64,000 nt of DNA, from contig JAQGBZ010000017.1 in NCBI GenBank assembly GCA_034687125.1, forward strand, positions 248,001 to 312,000, given 5' to 3'. The notes under the pieces were generated by a model, which was not told the DNA's origin, made no database searches, and saw only the letters and a list, made by a program, of their open reading frames with translations. This stretch comes from Neelides folsomi. Taxonomy: Eukaryota > Arthropoda > Collembola > Neelipleona > Neelidae. The translations under genes and the position numbers were made by a program. Shown in pieces: positions 1 to 13,300 of this stretch. Position 1 is the stretch's first letter; every line of letters starts with the position of its first letter.

Positions 1-3000
1 CCCTTTTGCGTAAAAAATGAAGATTTCCAAGCGGTCACGGAAAAGCGCACGACTCACTCGGTCACCTCCATCAACCATGTTCAAGTTTTCTGTGAGCTTT
101 GTGAAAGCCTCTCTCATACCCTCCTGACTCTCGCTATCTCTTCGGGACGCAATCAATTGACTGGCTAACTCTTGAAAAGTTTCCTACATAAATAACATTT
201 TAATTTAATTTCAGTACCCTGATAGATAAGAGAGTAAAATATAAGTTTAAATTGAATTTGGGTTTAATTAACTTACGCTGAATGCAGAGATACATGCAAA
301 AAGTACGGCAGAAATCTGAGCCATTGAATCTTTACTGACTTTCTGTGATAAAATCATTTCCAAGAAGGTCTAAAAATTAAACAATTAGAATTAATGTAAA
401 TACATTATATAATATTTAGCTCTATTTGACATGTAAAACTTAAAAATAATAATCACTTAATATCACCTTAAGGAACGGTTTGCATAATTGAGCAGGATGA
501 CTTTCTTGTTGATGATGTTTTGCAACGTATTGTCCAACAGACTATAAATTACACAAATGAGTTAATTTCTGTTATATTGTAAAAGGCTGATAGAGCTATC
601 ACAGCACAAATCAAAGTAAGATACTAAATAAATTAATGTAGGATAGCTTACAGTAATGAAATCACAACAACTTGAAAAAGATTCAGAAACAGTCCCTTGA
701 AGTCCAGCTTGAATTTGTGAGAAAAGAGTTTGAATAATATCCGGAGGCAAAAGCATAATTTTGTCAGGATGAAGCTCGCTGAGGAATGCGATCTAAAAAT
801 TTAAAAAAAAAACAAATTCAATCATATCGAAAATCCTCCACATAACTATAATTAAAATAAACAATACAATTCTAATAATAATAAACAATTATTCAACTTA
901 CAAGTCTAAAGTATTTCGAGCTGAGATTCGGGTACTTGAGCATTTGAGAATTGAGAAGAGGAAGGACGATGCCAAGGCCAAGGAGCGAAACATCACAAGC
1001 AGAAAGTGGACGCACACCGTCACCCCCATCTGAAAACAATTCAATTACGACTGAAAATTTCATAGACAACTCTCATTGTCTCAAACTCACCCGGACTCAG
1101 GTCAAGGAAATCTTTGGTGAGAAGACAGGTCAACATGTCTATGAGTATAATGAGATCGTTGTAGGTATCTTCTTCATCTGTTTTCTCAGAAGTTCTTCGC
1201 CCACTAGCATGGACGGCATAGGATTTAACAACCGACATTGCAGACTCATATAAATTATTCGACTCTGGCTGAAATCCATAACAAATCTTTGTAATTCTTT
1301 GAAACAATTTATTTTTATAGATTAGCCATGAGGTTAAAATAATGTGAACTTACGATAGCAAGATAAGAAAGAGATCGACGTGCAAGCTCAGTAAGGAATT
1401 CCAGGCAAAGCTCAACAACGTCGATATAATTGTGATACATTTCTAAAACTCCACCGGTTTGAGTTACCACCGTCGCAATCTTTCGGTACAAAGAATTGGC
1501 TGTCCTAGAATTGAGACTCATCGCAGTTCCAATAAAACCGCTAATGACACAAGAGATTTCATGACGAACATCGTCCCGATGCCTTTCGGCCGGATTCACT
1601 CGAACGCAATTATTCCATCGATTAACCATTTGTCCAAATATCTATAATATTTATTAAAGTTTCATAGATAAAATAATAGCATATGGTATAAGGTATAATG
1701 AAGCAAAATTCAAGTATTATAAAAACATAAAACTCACTTGATCCCAGTATTGTTCTCGTTTCTCTTCAATTTCACAAAAACTTCCGATGCTCACAACTGC
1801 TCTTACGAACTTTCTGTACATAGCATTTGGCATTTGATACAGCCCCGGGCCTACTTGGTTTGTTAGTTGTACTAAAAGTCCCAACTCGGGGCAATTAATG
1901 GCAGTTTCTGACCTTAAGATTAAAAAAACCATTTAGTAAGAACTCAATTAAATAAATACAATTATTTACTTTTTAACAGAGTCAACTAGCGCTAGAAGTA
2001 AATTGATTGACTCGCTCATCACATCAAGTTCTCCATTGAACTTTAAAAGGTTCTCTCGAACACGGCGGAACAAAGCACTTTGAGTCTGCAAAGCCACTTG
2101 ACTTGTGTGACCCCAACTGCTCAGGTAACATGGACTAATCTAAAGGTGATGAAGATGGCATTATAATTCCAATTTATCATAGTTTAGTACATAATAAAAA
2201 ATTTATTGAATATTTATTAGCTATTGGTAATTGTTGATTAAACATACATTGGCGTAATATTCTTCGTTTATGGCAAAATAGGACAAAGCCCAGCGTTGAA
2301 GGAACCAGTCAACATTGGCAGTAACCTCGGGACTCAGCAAATGTCCCAAATTTGACTCAATCACTCGATGTTCCATTTCACTGAGGGACAAAATACAGCA
2401 AACAAGCCTGACCATCGGATCAATGGAATTTCCTTCTGGTAATGGTAGCATTTGAAGAGAATTTTGAGCAGCAATTGCTGAAGCATTTGGATCGCCTCCA
2501 GTAGCCAAACTATATTCAATAATTTCCGGTGGAATTAAATTCGTTTCTCCAAGTCCGTCAAAAGCAAAGATGTGTCCAGCAATGAGGATCACCCAATGAA
2601 GATCTTCATATAGAGATACAAGGGATTCTTTGTTCCCATTTCCTCCAGCAACGTGTTGAATGGCATTTTGAAAGGCAGAACATCTGAATGTGAGAAGCGA
2701 AGTGAGAATGGGAACGGAATGTGGGAGAATGTAGCGACCGATGACTCCAATGGCTTGCAACTGATCATGAAACTGATTCACGTCCCCTTCGTCTTCGTCC
2801 TCAATATCTTCATTAGTGTTGTCGCTCTGGCGGAATCCTTCAGGAGGTGACAAATGGGCTTGAAGGTACGTGTTGAAGATCTGAGTCACGATCGGCTGAA
2901 TGATGGACTTTGAAACATTTTCCGGATCTGTCAAAACATTCATCCATGCTTCCAATACACGTGTTAGTGAATCCCGAAATACTCGATCGTCAATTGAACA

Positions 3001-4689
3001 TTTCTACATTATAAAAAATAATTTTAATAAATAATTAAATTAGATTTTCATTAGATTTTGATCATTACGCTTTCTTCAATGATCGAAAGTTGAATGACGG
3101 AACAGGAAAAATCCCCCACAGCTTTAATGAACCTTTGTAGAACCTCAGGGTGAAGGCCACTAAGAGTCGAAGATCGATGAAACAATAGGATTTTCCTCAC
3201 TACGTCACTCAGGCCGAATATCTCAAGTGGGAGTTTATTATCCCTGTAAGGGAAGAAATAAATCTTGTAATCTTACGGTTAATCGTTAATAGACCTATGA
3301 ATGTGTGACAAGTACATTTCAATGAGGGTCGTAAAAGATGGAAGGATTCTTGAGAGAAAGTTAAGCCGCATTTCCTTCGTTTGAACCAATGGGCCATGCA
3401 TTGAAATGAGTTGGATCATTAAATTCAGTGTCCTCTGGATAAAATTTTCGTCTTTCCGGATTTTCATATGAAGCTATAAAGGAATCAAACAAAGGTTAGA
3501 TTTGTTTATGTTGCTGCACCGGAATTCGGATATCAATAAAACAAAACTGGAATGTAGAGTATACATTGAAAAATATTGGAATGAATCCATCGTCCCCAAC
3601 AGTGTCCATCCACGAGAGCGGAGGTTTGAACGTAGGAGTTGCCTCTTGCTCAATGACACTCGCGACTCGTTTAGGCAAATTAATTTTGGAAAAATTCCAA
3701 TAAAAAATATTTTCAAGGATCTTGAGAACATGATCAAGATCTCGAGATGACGAAGAAGTATGACTATAATTATCAAGGAATCGAAGGCAAAATTGAAAAA
3801 TTCGTAGGAGATCTAAATCTTCAAATTCTTTCTTAGCTGCAAAATGCATTTCGTAAGTGAGAGATGCATCGGTCGCGTGAACCACGTACAAATGTTCTCC
3901 CAAAATAGCGTCTATGAGACAGCAACTCACTATCTGGAATTTAAAGAAATTACAAATAAATACAATATTCATACAAGTTGTAATAAATATATAAAAGATT
4001 AAAGCTTTAATACTTCTGGTAAAATATTAAGTATTTACCAGCCTATGTCCAGAAGTTGCCATAAAAGATTCTAAATGAGTTATAAGCTCCTTTCGTTGTT
4101 GCCCATTATTTATAAGACTCTGATGCTTGACAATGACAGCTACGACGGTTGAAAGACGTCGTAAAACACTGTAACTCAATTTCCTCCTTTCATCCAAAAG
4201 GATTTGAAGAATGTGGTTATTTACAAGTTGGATTTCATCTGGAGGAATCTTATTCCATTCTTGTATTAAATTATTCTTCAAAACATCTGATGCTTCAAAT
4301 AAGACGACCTCCGTGCTGGAATTTTCTGTATAAACATTTATGAACAATATCCAATAAATTTCGATTACTAATCGTTCAGACTGCCATTATTCCAATACTA
4401 AAATGTAAAAAATTACCAAAAATAAATTTGCAAAGTGAGAATGCATTCCTTGTTTCGCGAAAAGTGATGAAAATGTTCTCTGCCGAATTCCTATCGTCTT
4501 TAGTGACTTCAGATGGTGATGCCTTGAATGATAAAGATACATTATAATGAAACCATATTGCATTAAATGAAATACGCTTTTATATTTATTTATAGGAGCA
4601 GAACAATTAAGTTATAATAAAATTAACCAAATTACCATTAAAACTCTTGCAGCGTGTTCTAATTGATCAAGTGAAGCTCGAAATTCCAT
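1..4689 (-). CDS. XPO4: Exportin-4 (3'-truncated by window edge)
   Basis: Importin-beta family nuclear transport receptor that exports cargo such as eIF5A and SMAD3 with RanGTP (family knowledge). The minus-strand exons give one continuous exportin-4-like protein. The first exon (4636-4689) encodes MEFRASLDQLEHAARVLM, matching the family start (LExAAKVLM). A following exon near 4430-4519 resembles the importin-beta N-terminal repeat. The large exon at about 2250-2955 carries the family-typical acidic insert, then LYEDLHW and LIPPEIIEYS. Exons at 1717-1932, 1315-1629 and 1041-1307 resemble the C-terminal HEAT repeats (EQYWDQVSF; DLIILIDMLTCLLTKDFLDLS). The last visible exon is 1-183 and reads FRDRLEIFIFYAKG, close to the family C-terminus, so probably only a few codons lie off the left edge. 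At least ten short introns interrupt it. I did not close every exon phase, so the exact protein length is open; orthologues are about 1150 aa. Confidence 0.93.
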
Positions 4690-5399
4690 TTTAAAAATTA
4701 TTTTAATAAGTATGAATCTTGGAAAATGGAAAGACCCCTGTTCACTATCTCTACTCCAGTATGAAATTAATTAATCAATTAAATTGCTTCTTGACTCTCA
4801 TGCAACTTTTCAGATTGGTCAATAAATCATTATCAAAGAAATTCCAAGAAATCTTTCGTGATTAACTGATGGTTAAATTCTTTAAAGTAGGCCGATCGAA
4901 CCTCCCTAACAAGTGTTTTCCTAGAGGCGTGAATAAAAATATTTAATATAATTTAAATGAAATTAATAACCAGTGGAATGAGAAGAAGTGTCAAAAGTGG
5001 TTCTAGGGAAGAATATAGGGGAAACGCGAAAAGTGTTAAGACGCCATCGAGTGGGAAATGTCTTCGGATGAAGGCGCCGTCGTGTGCAAAAACCGGCACG
5101 CAGGGTCTCGTGTGAAACTATTATGCAACACTTGACTTGACATTGAAGTGGCTTCCTCCTAATTACCAATTTCATTCACTTCTACGCTTCTACACAGAAC
5201 GCACTCGGAAACTTCAATTGATATTCAACTCGTCGCTGGTACGTTGTTTAACTACCTTTAGCTCACAACATTTAAATATCGCATTTTTATTACATGTCCC
5301 GCTCGTTGTCTCTCAAACCCAGTCGAAATGAACTTCCATTCCCACTTCCACTCCCACCGGTTTGATCTCTAATATTAATTATTTTCAGACAGTCAAGAA
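4690..5399. promoter_or_regulatory. Shared upstream region of XPO4 and SOD1
   Basis: About 710 bp separates the divergent start codons of exportin-4 (4689, minus) and SOD1 (5400, plus), so the promoters lie here back to back. A likely SOD1 non-coding first exon ends at 5238 before a GTACGT donor. The acceptor TTTTCAG sits just upstream of the SOD1 start codon, giving a 5'-UTR intron of about 150 bp. Short open frames here on both strands have no family resemblance and I treat them as chance. No clear TATA box can be assigned. Confidence 0.6.
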
Positions 5400-6151
5400 A
5401 TGGCAACCAAAGCAGTTTGCGTCTTGAAGGGAGATGTGGTGAAGGGGACTGTCAAGTTTACCCAAAACGTAAGAAATCTAATTCTAATCGAGTTTCTTAG
5501 CTTAATTAATTTACAATGGGATAAATGATAAACAGCATCAAACCATACACAATGTACTATAATTTATATTGATTGATTGAATTTAGAATGACATTTTGGA
5601 GATCACTGGAGAAATTACTGGCCTGAAAGAGGGACCTCATGGATTTCATGTTCATGAATTCGGTGACACCACCGATGGTTGCATGAGTGCAGGGTAAAAA
5701 GTCATAAAACTTACAAAAAACTTGATCGATTGATCATAAACTTATATTTAAACACTAACTATTATTTTAGACCCCATTTCAATCCACATGGAAAAACTCA
5801 TGGGGGGCCTAATGACGCAGAACGTCATGCTGGGGATTTGGGAAATGTAATTGCTGGAGCTGATGGTGTCGCTAAAGTTGACATCAAGGACAAAGCTATG
5901 TCCCTTTCTGGTATTACTTCCATCGTTGGACGAACTATGGTGGTATGTTAATTATTCGATTATTATAAACGTTAATTTATAGTAAAATCTCTTTAATCTT
6001 TTATATTTAAAAGCAATAATTTTGGTATGAAATCATTAAGGTTCATGCTGACGTTGATGACTTGGGCAAAGGTGGTCATGAGCTCTCTAAGACTACTGGA
6101 AATGCCGGAGCAAGAGTCGCTTGTGGTGTCATCGGATTAGCCAAAGCATAA
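5400..6151 (+). CDS. SOD1: Cu/Zn superoxide dismutase, cytosolic type
   Basis: Converts superoxide to hydrogen peroxide and oxygen. Four exons (5400-5468, 5587-5693, 5771-5942, 6041-6151) close to a 152-aa protein, the usual SOD1 length. All metal ligands are visible: copper ligands His44, His46, His61 and His118, zinc ligands His61, His69, His78 and Asp81, plus the GFHVHEFGD and [13 protein letters not shown] signatures. The first residues [12 protein letters not shown] are the standard cytosolic start with no signal peptide, so this is the intracellular enzyme and not the extracellular form. An AATAAA signal lies about 280 bp downstream. The start codon follows a 5'-UTR intron. Confidence 0.98.
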
Positions 6152-6431
6152 ACTCATAAACTTTAAAGCCAGTATGGATCAAATGGAACTAAAGATGCAT
6201 CATCTACATAATGTAGATATGATACTTCTACTTAAATTCAAATCTAATATACTAATATACCGAATTGAGAAATTGATTACCTATAATTAAACATGTATCA
6301 ACTATTGACTATTGTAAACATTTGTTCTGTAGTTGTTTGATTTGATCTACATAAATATATTATGCATTCCTTGTTGGTTCACCAGTTGTAAATCGAAGCA
6401 TAAATCAAATATCTAAAATGATTCGGAAGCC

Positions 6432-6437
6432 AATAAA
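6432..6437 (+). terminator. Poly(A) signal of SOD1
   Basis: Canonical AATAAA about 280 bp after the SOD1 stop codon, on the coding strand. It is the best candidate cleavage signal; other A/T-rich hexamers nearby are weaker. Confidence 0.5.
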
Positions 6438-7121
6438 GTTTTCATTTAATTGAATGTCAACATTTATTTAACTTGGATAATCAAATTACACAGAAGTAAA
6501 TTTATTATCATTTCATAGCATGCTACATACTTATGAATATTTAGGTTGTTGTAATAAGTCATTTATATATATTTATATATAATATATTTTTAATATTTCA
6601 TTCGTTCCAATATCGTAATATTCATAGCTATCTACGACAGAGATACAATTCTTTAATTGTTGAGAGTAAATCAGTCAAAATACATAGGTGAAGGCTAGCC
6701 TGTAAAGACAAGTAAGGGACATACAAAATGATTTCGTACAATATGATCCAACGAAGCATAAAGCTGTTGATTCAAAATTTAGAATAAATATTTAACAAGG
6801 TTCAACAATGTTAACAATAGAGGATTTGAAACTGACAAATCATTAATCTAAATATTTTAGAAATTAAAAAATATATCGTATAAACATAAGCTAGAGGCTA
6901 GAGCCATTAAGAGACTTTCAATAATCAATTTTTTAAACTTTTATAACCAAAAGTTAAAATATTAGTAAAACATAAGTTAAATACCAAATGAAGGTAAGTA
7001 GGTCAATTATTGATAAATTCATTTTAACTAAAATATTTTTATAATGTAATAAAGATAAGTTACAAACTTACAAACATGATGAAAAAACTTAAAAGAATCT
7101 TGAAATTGGTCATTGATGTGA
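6438..7121. other. Convergent intergenic region SOD1 / AT-hook gene
   Basis: AT-rich sequence between two convergent genes. It should hold the SOD1 cleavage site and the 3'-UTR of the AT-hook gene. I see no open frame, RNA gene or repeat structure worth naming. Confidence 0.5.
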
Positions 7122-8807
7122 TTAAATAAACTCGTCGTCGAAATTCCTCTTTTTTCGTTCTCGCCCCGAACGACGGATGGAAGAGTCATTGGCATTGGCT
7201 GCAACGGGAGATTCCTTCTTCCCCACCGAGGCTTTTTTCCCATTTGTCATCTTCCGTCCCACCTTCTTCACTTCTTTCTCTTCCTCAACTTCCTCTTCCT
7301 CCTTAGCTTTCTTCCCGCTCATCTTCGGCTTCTTTTTATTTGTTTCTTCCGGCGATGCAGGTGTGACAGGATTTGCACGTTTTCTCCCTCGCCCTCTTCC
7401 TCGACTCACAGGCTCTTTCTTCTCCTCCTCTATTTCCTCTTCTTCCTCGTTAGCTTCTTCTTCAGATTTTACAGCTTCCTCAGCAGCAGCTGCCTCGGCT
7501 GCTACAGCTGCAGCTCTTCCTCTCTTCTTCGGAGGAACGGCAATTTCCCTCTTTTCAGGAGTTGGGGGCTCAACTGGTTCAGCTGCAACATTGGACTCGT
7601 CACCTCCACTCCTGCCTCGTCGAACCGGCGTCGAAGACTTCATCGGAGACTTGGTCGGAGTAGTTGGTGGCTTCTTGGGCGATGCAGGAGTTGGAGTTGC
7701 GTCGCTCTTTTTCGGTCTTCCCCTTCCTCTGGATGGTGGTGGGGGAGAAGATTTGCTCATCCTCTCACCTCTTTTTTGAACTTTTTCCTCTATGTCTCCT
7801 TCTTTCTCCTCGTCCTCAGCAACATAATTGTCGTCGACAAGGGCGAGTTGTGGAGCCGCAACGACTGGTTCGAACGAAGAAACCTCGACTGAAATTATGT
7901 CCCCACCTTCAATTTCCTCGATGTTGATCCCGTCGGTCGAGATTTCCACCTCGGTGATTAATTCTTGTGGTTTGGGTGGAGCTCGCCTGTTTAATAAAGT
8001 ATGATATGGAGAAAATGTTTCCTCCTTGACCCTCTTCTTAGGAGTTGGCTTTTTTCGCTCTTTCAAGGGTTGTCGACGAACGTATTTCCTTATCATGAAC
8101 GGTGGTCTAGGCCCTCCATTTCCATTCACACCAGGCGGGGTGAGTGGCGGAGAGTAGGACCGAGATACATAAGGAGAATCTTTGTTATTCGCTTTGTCTT
8201 GGGCCCTCTTGATCTTCATCATTTCGCGTACAAGAGCCGCACTCGTCGATGGTCTTGGATTATCCGTCTCCATGAGGGCTTCTCTGTCGGCTTTGGACTG
8301 TCGGCCACGTTTGGCAGGAGGCTTCTTGGTGGAGGGCGGGGTGGTCGTAGCTTTCCTGTAACTCGTCGAAGGCTCTATGGAGAAGTCGTCGTCAGAAGAG
8401 AAGTCGTAAATGTCGATTGGAGGCTTAGCCGCTTCTCGCTTTGGAGGCATTGGAGTCAAGGGCGGGTGCTTCTTCCCTCTTCCTACGGGCACTGATGTGT
8501 CGGAGACTTCGAAGAACAATTCCTCCTCTAATTCAACAGCAAAACCTTGAAGAAATGAAAATCTAATGAGTTGAGGAATTTCCCCGGGATTTAATTTGGG
8601 GACTTTCGGACCGGGAAGGGACAATCTGGAGGAGAAAAGCGTTATAAAATGTAATTTACCATTAGTAGGTCCATTGGTGTGATTTTTTGTTGGCTCCTGA
8701 TGAGTCGCGGTGCTGGGGATCTCTCTCCCCTCCCCATTTTGTGAAATGTCAGGCGAGTCGGCGACGCTCTTCACAACCACGTCAAACATTTTATTCGCCC
8801 TCGACAA
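7122..8807 (-). CDS. AT-hook chromatin protein, unrecognised family
   Basis: A single uninterrupted 561-codon frame. The protein is mostly disordered and of low complexity: long Lys/Pro/Ser/Thr-rich stretches and Glu- and Ala-rich runs (about 430-465). There are several AT-hook-like cores: GRGRPKK at about 361-367, KKRGR at about 428-431 and RGRGRGRKR at 469-477. It ends in a basic SGRERKKRNFDDEFI tail. AT-hooks bind the minor groove of A/T-rich DNA, so a nuclear, chromatin-associated role is inferred. An acidic SSDDD patch lies at about 136-141. The only folded-looking part is at about 60-105 (LSLPGPKVPKL to ELFFEV). A second Met at residue 7 could be the real start. It lacks introns although every neighbour is rich in them; splice-like signals near 8627-8661 would break the frame if used. 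It could be a fast-evolving HMGA/D1-like protein, but I cannot assign an orthologue. Confidence 0.75.
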   Translation of the reverse strand: MSRANKMFDVVVKSVADSPDISQNGEGREIPSTATHQEPTKNHTNGPTNGKLHFITLFSSRLSLPGPKVPKLNPGEIPQLIRFSFLQGFAVELEEELFFEVSDTSVPVGRGKKHPPLTPMPPKREAAKPPIDIYDFSSDDDFSIEPSTSYRKATTTPPSTKKPPAKRGRQSKADREALMETDNPRPSTSAALVREMMKIKRAQDKANNKDSPYVSRSYSPPLTPPGVNGNGGPRPPFMIRKYVRRQPLKERKKPTPKKRVKEETFSPYHTLLNRRAPPKPQELITEVEISTDGINIEEIEGGDIISVEVSSFEPVVAAPQLALVDDNYVAEDEEKEGDIEEKVQKRGERMSKSSPPPPSRGRGRPKKSDATPTPASPKKPPTTPTKSPMKSSTPVRRGRSGGDESNVAAEPVEPPTPEKREIAVPPKKRGRAAAVAAEAAAAEEAVKSEEEANEEEEEIEEEKKEPVSRGRGRGRKRANPVTPASPEETNKKKPKMSGKKAKEEEEVEEEKEVKKVGRKMTNGKKASVGKKESPVAANANDSSIRRSGRERKKRNFDDEFI

Positions 8808-10376
8808 TTTTTAATTCTTCTGGGAGGTCAAGTGGGGTCAACCGACAATGTTGAGACGAAGGCCCGGAAGCCGTGACCCTTATCTTCATCAAAATCTATA
8901 CGTTTGAATTAAATTTTTCGTTAGATCTGGAGAGAAAGGTTGAGGGTGGTCAGAGATCATGCATGGGGATTTGAGCATATGGAGGATAGAAAAGAGTTGG
9001 GGAAGGTTCCATGATTTCATTTATCATGTTTATGCGGGAAGTGCGACCGCCACGAGTCCCAACGCATTTTCCTATTTTCTTTCTGGGAAAATACGTTGTG
9101 TGATATAGGATTGATAGCTTGATAAGATATATTACAATACTACGAAAAAGCGGGTTAAAACCAACGTGCAATAAACCTGTTTGCCGCCCAAATATGCCAT
9201 GCTTCTAATTCCTTTTATAAATGAAATGAAAATGTCATTTATTTCGCTACTAATGATTATGATAAGAATGATTACATCGTTCAAAATGTTGCTTCACCTT
9301 TCATCTCATTCAACTTCATAATTATATATCTGATATAGACATATTGTATTTTAAAATATAAAATATATCCGGGTATCTTTCATTTAATAATAACGTCAAA
9401 CCTCGAAATTAAAACTCTAAATAAATCCAATGATGATACTTTGTAATTGTAACGTAATGCTTCATGTTATCATGCATAAAAAAAGAAAAGTGATTGGAGT
9501 TTTTAATCTTTAATTAACCAATGATCCATTTAATAATCAGTACAATCTTAAAATTATAGTTTATAACAAGTTAAATGTAGAAATTACAGAAATAAATTCT
9601 ATAAACATGTCGTAATATTTTGAAATAAATAATTTTGATTCGTAAGTCATATCGTAAACTTAAAGTGTGTGTAATTCATACTGGTGGTCTGCTAATCCTA
9701 GATTTTCAATTCAATCAAGTTCATTAATACACTATATCTAAAAAATTAATCTTAGGTCTTTTAATTTGTATTTTAATACAAATCTCACTTTATTACAAAT
9801 CTTAATTAGCTACAATAGCTCTAAAATAGTCATAATTTAAACAACGAAGCATTTTCTCTTTATTTCATATTTTGTTAACTCAGCTTTTATTATGAATTAG
9901 CTCTAGGCATATATTATACGTAATGTTTATTTATAATGATAAACTTTATTGATTATATTATATGCAACATTCTTCGTCTTTTCAACTCTAGTTAAATCTC
10001 TCTATAATAATATAAGATATATTGTGATTTTTAACTTTGCTGGAAGGAATGGTTTTATATATCAACATTGATGATTATCAAAAATGTTACTTTAATTTCA
10101 GAATAATAACAATAACAGTTCATTTTTAATATATAATATATACTTAAATGGAAGAGCAACCTACTAAAACAACTTTTTAGTAAGTAAGAGATATTTTAAG
10201 AAACTTTTATACAATTCCTCTCGGCTTAATTTACAAGAAAATCTTATTAAATAAAACACTAAATTGACCAAAAATGCCAAGTGTGATGGAAAGTGGGCCA
10301 AGCCCTACTCGTAATTCTGAATGGAAGGACGGGAGAGAACTACAACTAAGCTTCTCGAATTGAGACTATGAAATGT
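8808..10376. other. Intergenic region, AT-hook gene promoter and moesin 3' UTR
   Basis: Non-coding by inspection. The part next to 8807 is less A/T-rich and probably holds the promoter and 5'-UTR of the minus-strand AT-hook gene. From about 9200 to 10376 the sequence is strongly A/T-rich and should include the moesin 3'-UTR. I see no RNA gene or mobile element. Confidence 0.45.
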
Positions 10377-13300
10377 CTACATGTTCTCAAACTGGTCAAC
10401 TCGTCGCTTAGTATTTCCTTTCCTGATTTCCCTCAACGTCTTGTATTTGTCTCGTCCCTGTCGAACATTCTCTTTGTGGATTTTGTCCAGCGTCGTTTCC
10501 TTCGTATCGTCTCGTGACTCGGCCAAATCATGTTTAAGCGCCTAAAAAATAAAGTTTATATATTACATGACGGTTAGTAGAATAATTTGTTCTCGAAATC
10601 GCCGAAATTGAATAATAGTATTAAAGCAAAACATTAAAACTTACTCTGAGTTGCTCTTGAAGCCGTGAGTTTTTCTCTGCTTGAGTCTTCATGCCCTCAA
10701 CTGGATCGTCATATTCCATATCTCCAGATGCGAGAGTGTGTGAGACACCGTTAACCATTTGCTCGTCGTCGTCATCAGCATCAGTAAGGTGATGATGAGC
10801 CGGGGTGGCATTTGCCAAGGCAGCTTCTTCTTGGCGTCTACGAGCATTCTCAACTTCTTCTTGAAGTTTACGTGTTTCCTCATCCTTTTCTTGGACCTCT
10901 TCTTGAATCCTCCTAACTTCCTCTTGTTTCTTCCTAAATACACATAAATAACGATTCAGCATTTAGTACAAACATTATAGTATTGATATTGTAAGATAAG
11001 TAATTGATAATGAATTTACATGATTTCGTCTTCTAATTTCTGTTTCTCGGCCTGTTCGAGTTCCTTGCTTGCCTCGAGTCTTTCCATCATTACCTGGAGC
11101 TCGTTTTGCCTTTGTTCGAGTTCGTCTTTGGCCTCCTGGAGTTTCCTTAGTTGTTCCTCGAGTCTCCTAATGGTGTCTTGAGCATCAAGGAGCTCCTTGT
11201 CCCGCCGTTCCATTTCTTCCTTCATGGTTCGGAGTCGCTCCTCGTATTCCTGCTGCTTTCTCTCTGCTTGTTCTCTAGCAGCAATTTCTCGCTGCAGTTT
11301 CTCTCGTTCCTGCTGCTTGGCCATTTTTTCCTCTCTTGCTTGGGCCTTCATTTGCTGGACTTCAATTGTGTCCGGCTTTCTTCGCCTCATGTACAATTCG
11401 TGGTTTCCCATGCATAGGGCCAGAATTCGTTTGTTGATCCTGAGCCGAGGAGCAAAGAACACAAAGTCCGGTGCTTTCTTGTCAATTGGCTTGATGACAA
11501 ATTTCCGGTCGTTGAACGAAATGTTTCGAATCTCAGACCATGGGAAGCCGATCTTTGGCGTGAGACGATCTTCACGTTCATAGATGTTAAGACCAAGGGC
11601 ATCAACGCCAAGCCAAAGTTCTGTCCCCTTCTTGTTCTTGATCTCAAAATAGTTCACTCCATACATTTCGAGGTCTTGAGCAATCTTCAGGTATTCCATC
11701 ATAGCGTCTTCGCGCATCATTCCCTTATGTTCCTGGAAAAATAATTATGTATTTATTCGTTTCTAAATAATAATAATGGAAATATGTAAAAAGCTAATTT
11801 ATTCATCTTTGAATCTTTTCTCAGGATAATTAATGTCTTTACCTTCCACCATGTGAGGATCCGCTCCTCCCATTCGTCACGAGACATGTTATGCTGGTCC
11901 ATGACCCGCTGAGGCAAAATTCTGTCATTCGCAAGATTTGTGTGAAGTTCTTTGTTGAAATCTCCATATTTGGCTTGAACTGCATAAGAGGCCAAGAGAA
12001 CCGAAGTTTCGGGAGGACAATAGATCTCATCAGATAAAATGGCATTTTTTACTTGAAGGTAAAAGAGCCTCTAAAATAAGAAAATTTTAATTAAGTAACC
12101 TTGTATCAAATTCTCATTAAATATTTCTAATAAAATAAGGTTCTTTCATCTACCGTCGTGATATCTTGAATTAACTCCTCTGCAACGTCTTCTGGATAAA
12201 ACTTGGCTCGGAACCGGAACTGAAGTGGAGACTCTTTTTTAATATCTTGACTTAGAACCTACAAAATCATTGTTATTAGTAATTAGGCAAATATGATTCA
12301 AGGTTAAAAGATCAGAATCTAATTATATCATATTAACCATACAATATTTTAGTACATATGACACAATAAAAATTTTTATCAAAAGTTTCTATATTAAAAA
12401 GGAACAAGAAGGAAAAACATAACAAAACAATAAAAATGTACTAAAATGTTTATTTCCTTCTCCCACGTGCTCATAAAAATGAATAGTAAAAACATGCATT
12501 CACTTAGCATTGAACATATTTACATAAACGCGAGTGAATAATTAAAGTACAAAGGGATGATGCAAGCAGTATAAATAAAGAATTAGGAGAGAGGAATCGG
12601 AAAGGCACTCTAGGAATTTAAAATCCTCACTAAGCTCATAGCTCTTTCATAATGAACTCGCCTATTCTGCTAATAAATGAGTTAAAATAAAAGGCTACTC
12701 TGCTTATCTCGTCAAAAATGAGCGATAAAAACAGAATTTTATCGACAACGGTTTAAGTTGAGCAATGTCACATTTAATCTCTCTTACAGCTCATAAATAA
12801 CAAAACGATAGAATGGACATTCTTAGCAAATAAATACAATAGGAATGAATTGATAAAAAATGATAAGCCAATGATTAAAAAATTATAAATCTCTTTTCAA
12901 ATACAAATTACAAAAGAATGGGACATTAATTACCAAATTTTGAGATATTCCCTATGAATAAAAGCAGAGATAAAAAATACTTTGTGTAGATTTAAACTCA
13001 AGTTGAAGAAAATTTAACCTTCTCATTCTCATTTCAAATTATTTTCTAGGACAGAGTAATTTAAACCAGGAGTTTAACTGCATATATATCTTTTAAATTA
13101 GCTCGAGTTAAGAATTGAAAATGCATATTAGATAAATCATATACCAAATAATGCTTCAAAGCAAAGTATAAATGTGAAGATATGAATGGTAAGTAAATAT
13201 AATGTGAATATAATGATGGTAATTGGTGAAATAAGTAAAGGAAGTGCGTATTCAAAATGTTGATTTTTTAAATAATAAATCAAAGTAAACATTTACCAAA

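Noticed and set aside
7177-7779. 200-codon plus-strand frame rich in Ser, Phe and Gly
   Set aside because: It is the antisense shadow of the low-complexity AT-hook protein.
8627-8661. Possible 34-bp intron within the AT-hook frame (GTAAATTAC to CTCCTCCAG)
   Set aside because: Removing it shifts into an early stop, and 34 bp is shorter than any other intron here.
11197-11583. Plus-strand frame opposite the moesin coiled coil
   Set aside because: Antisense shadow of a long conserved exon; the minus-strand frame is clearly the coding one.
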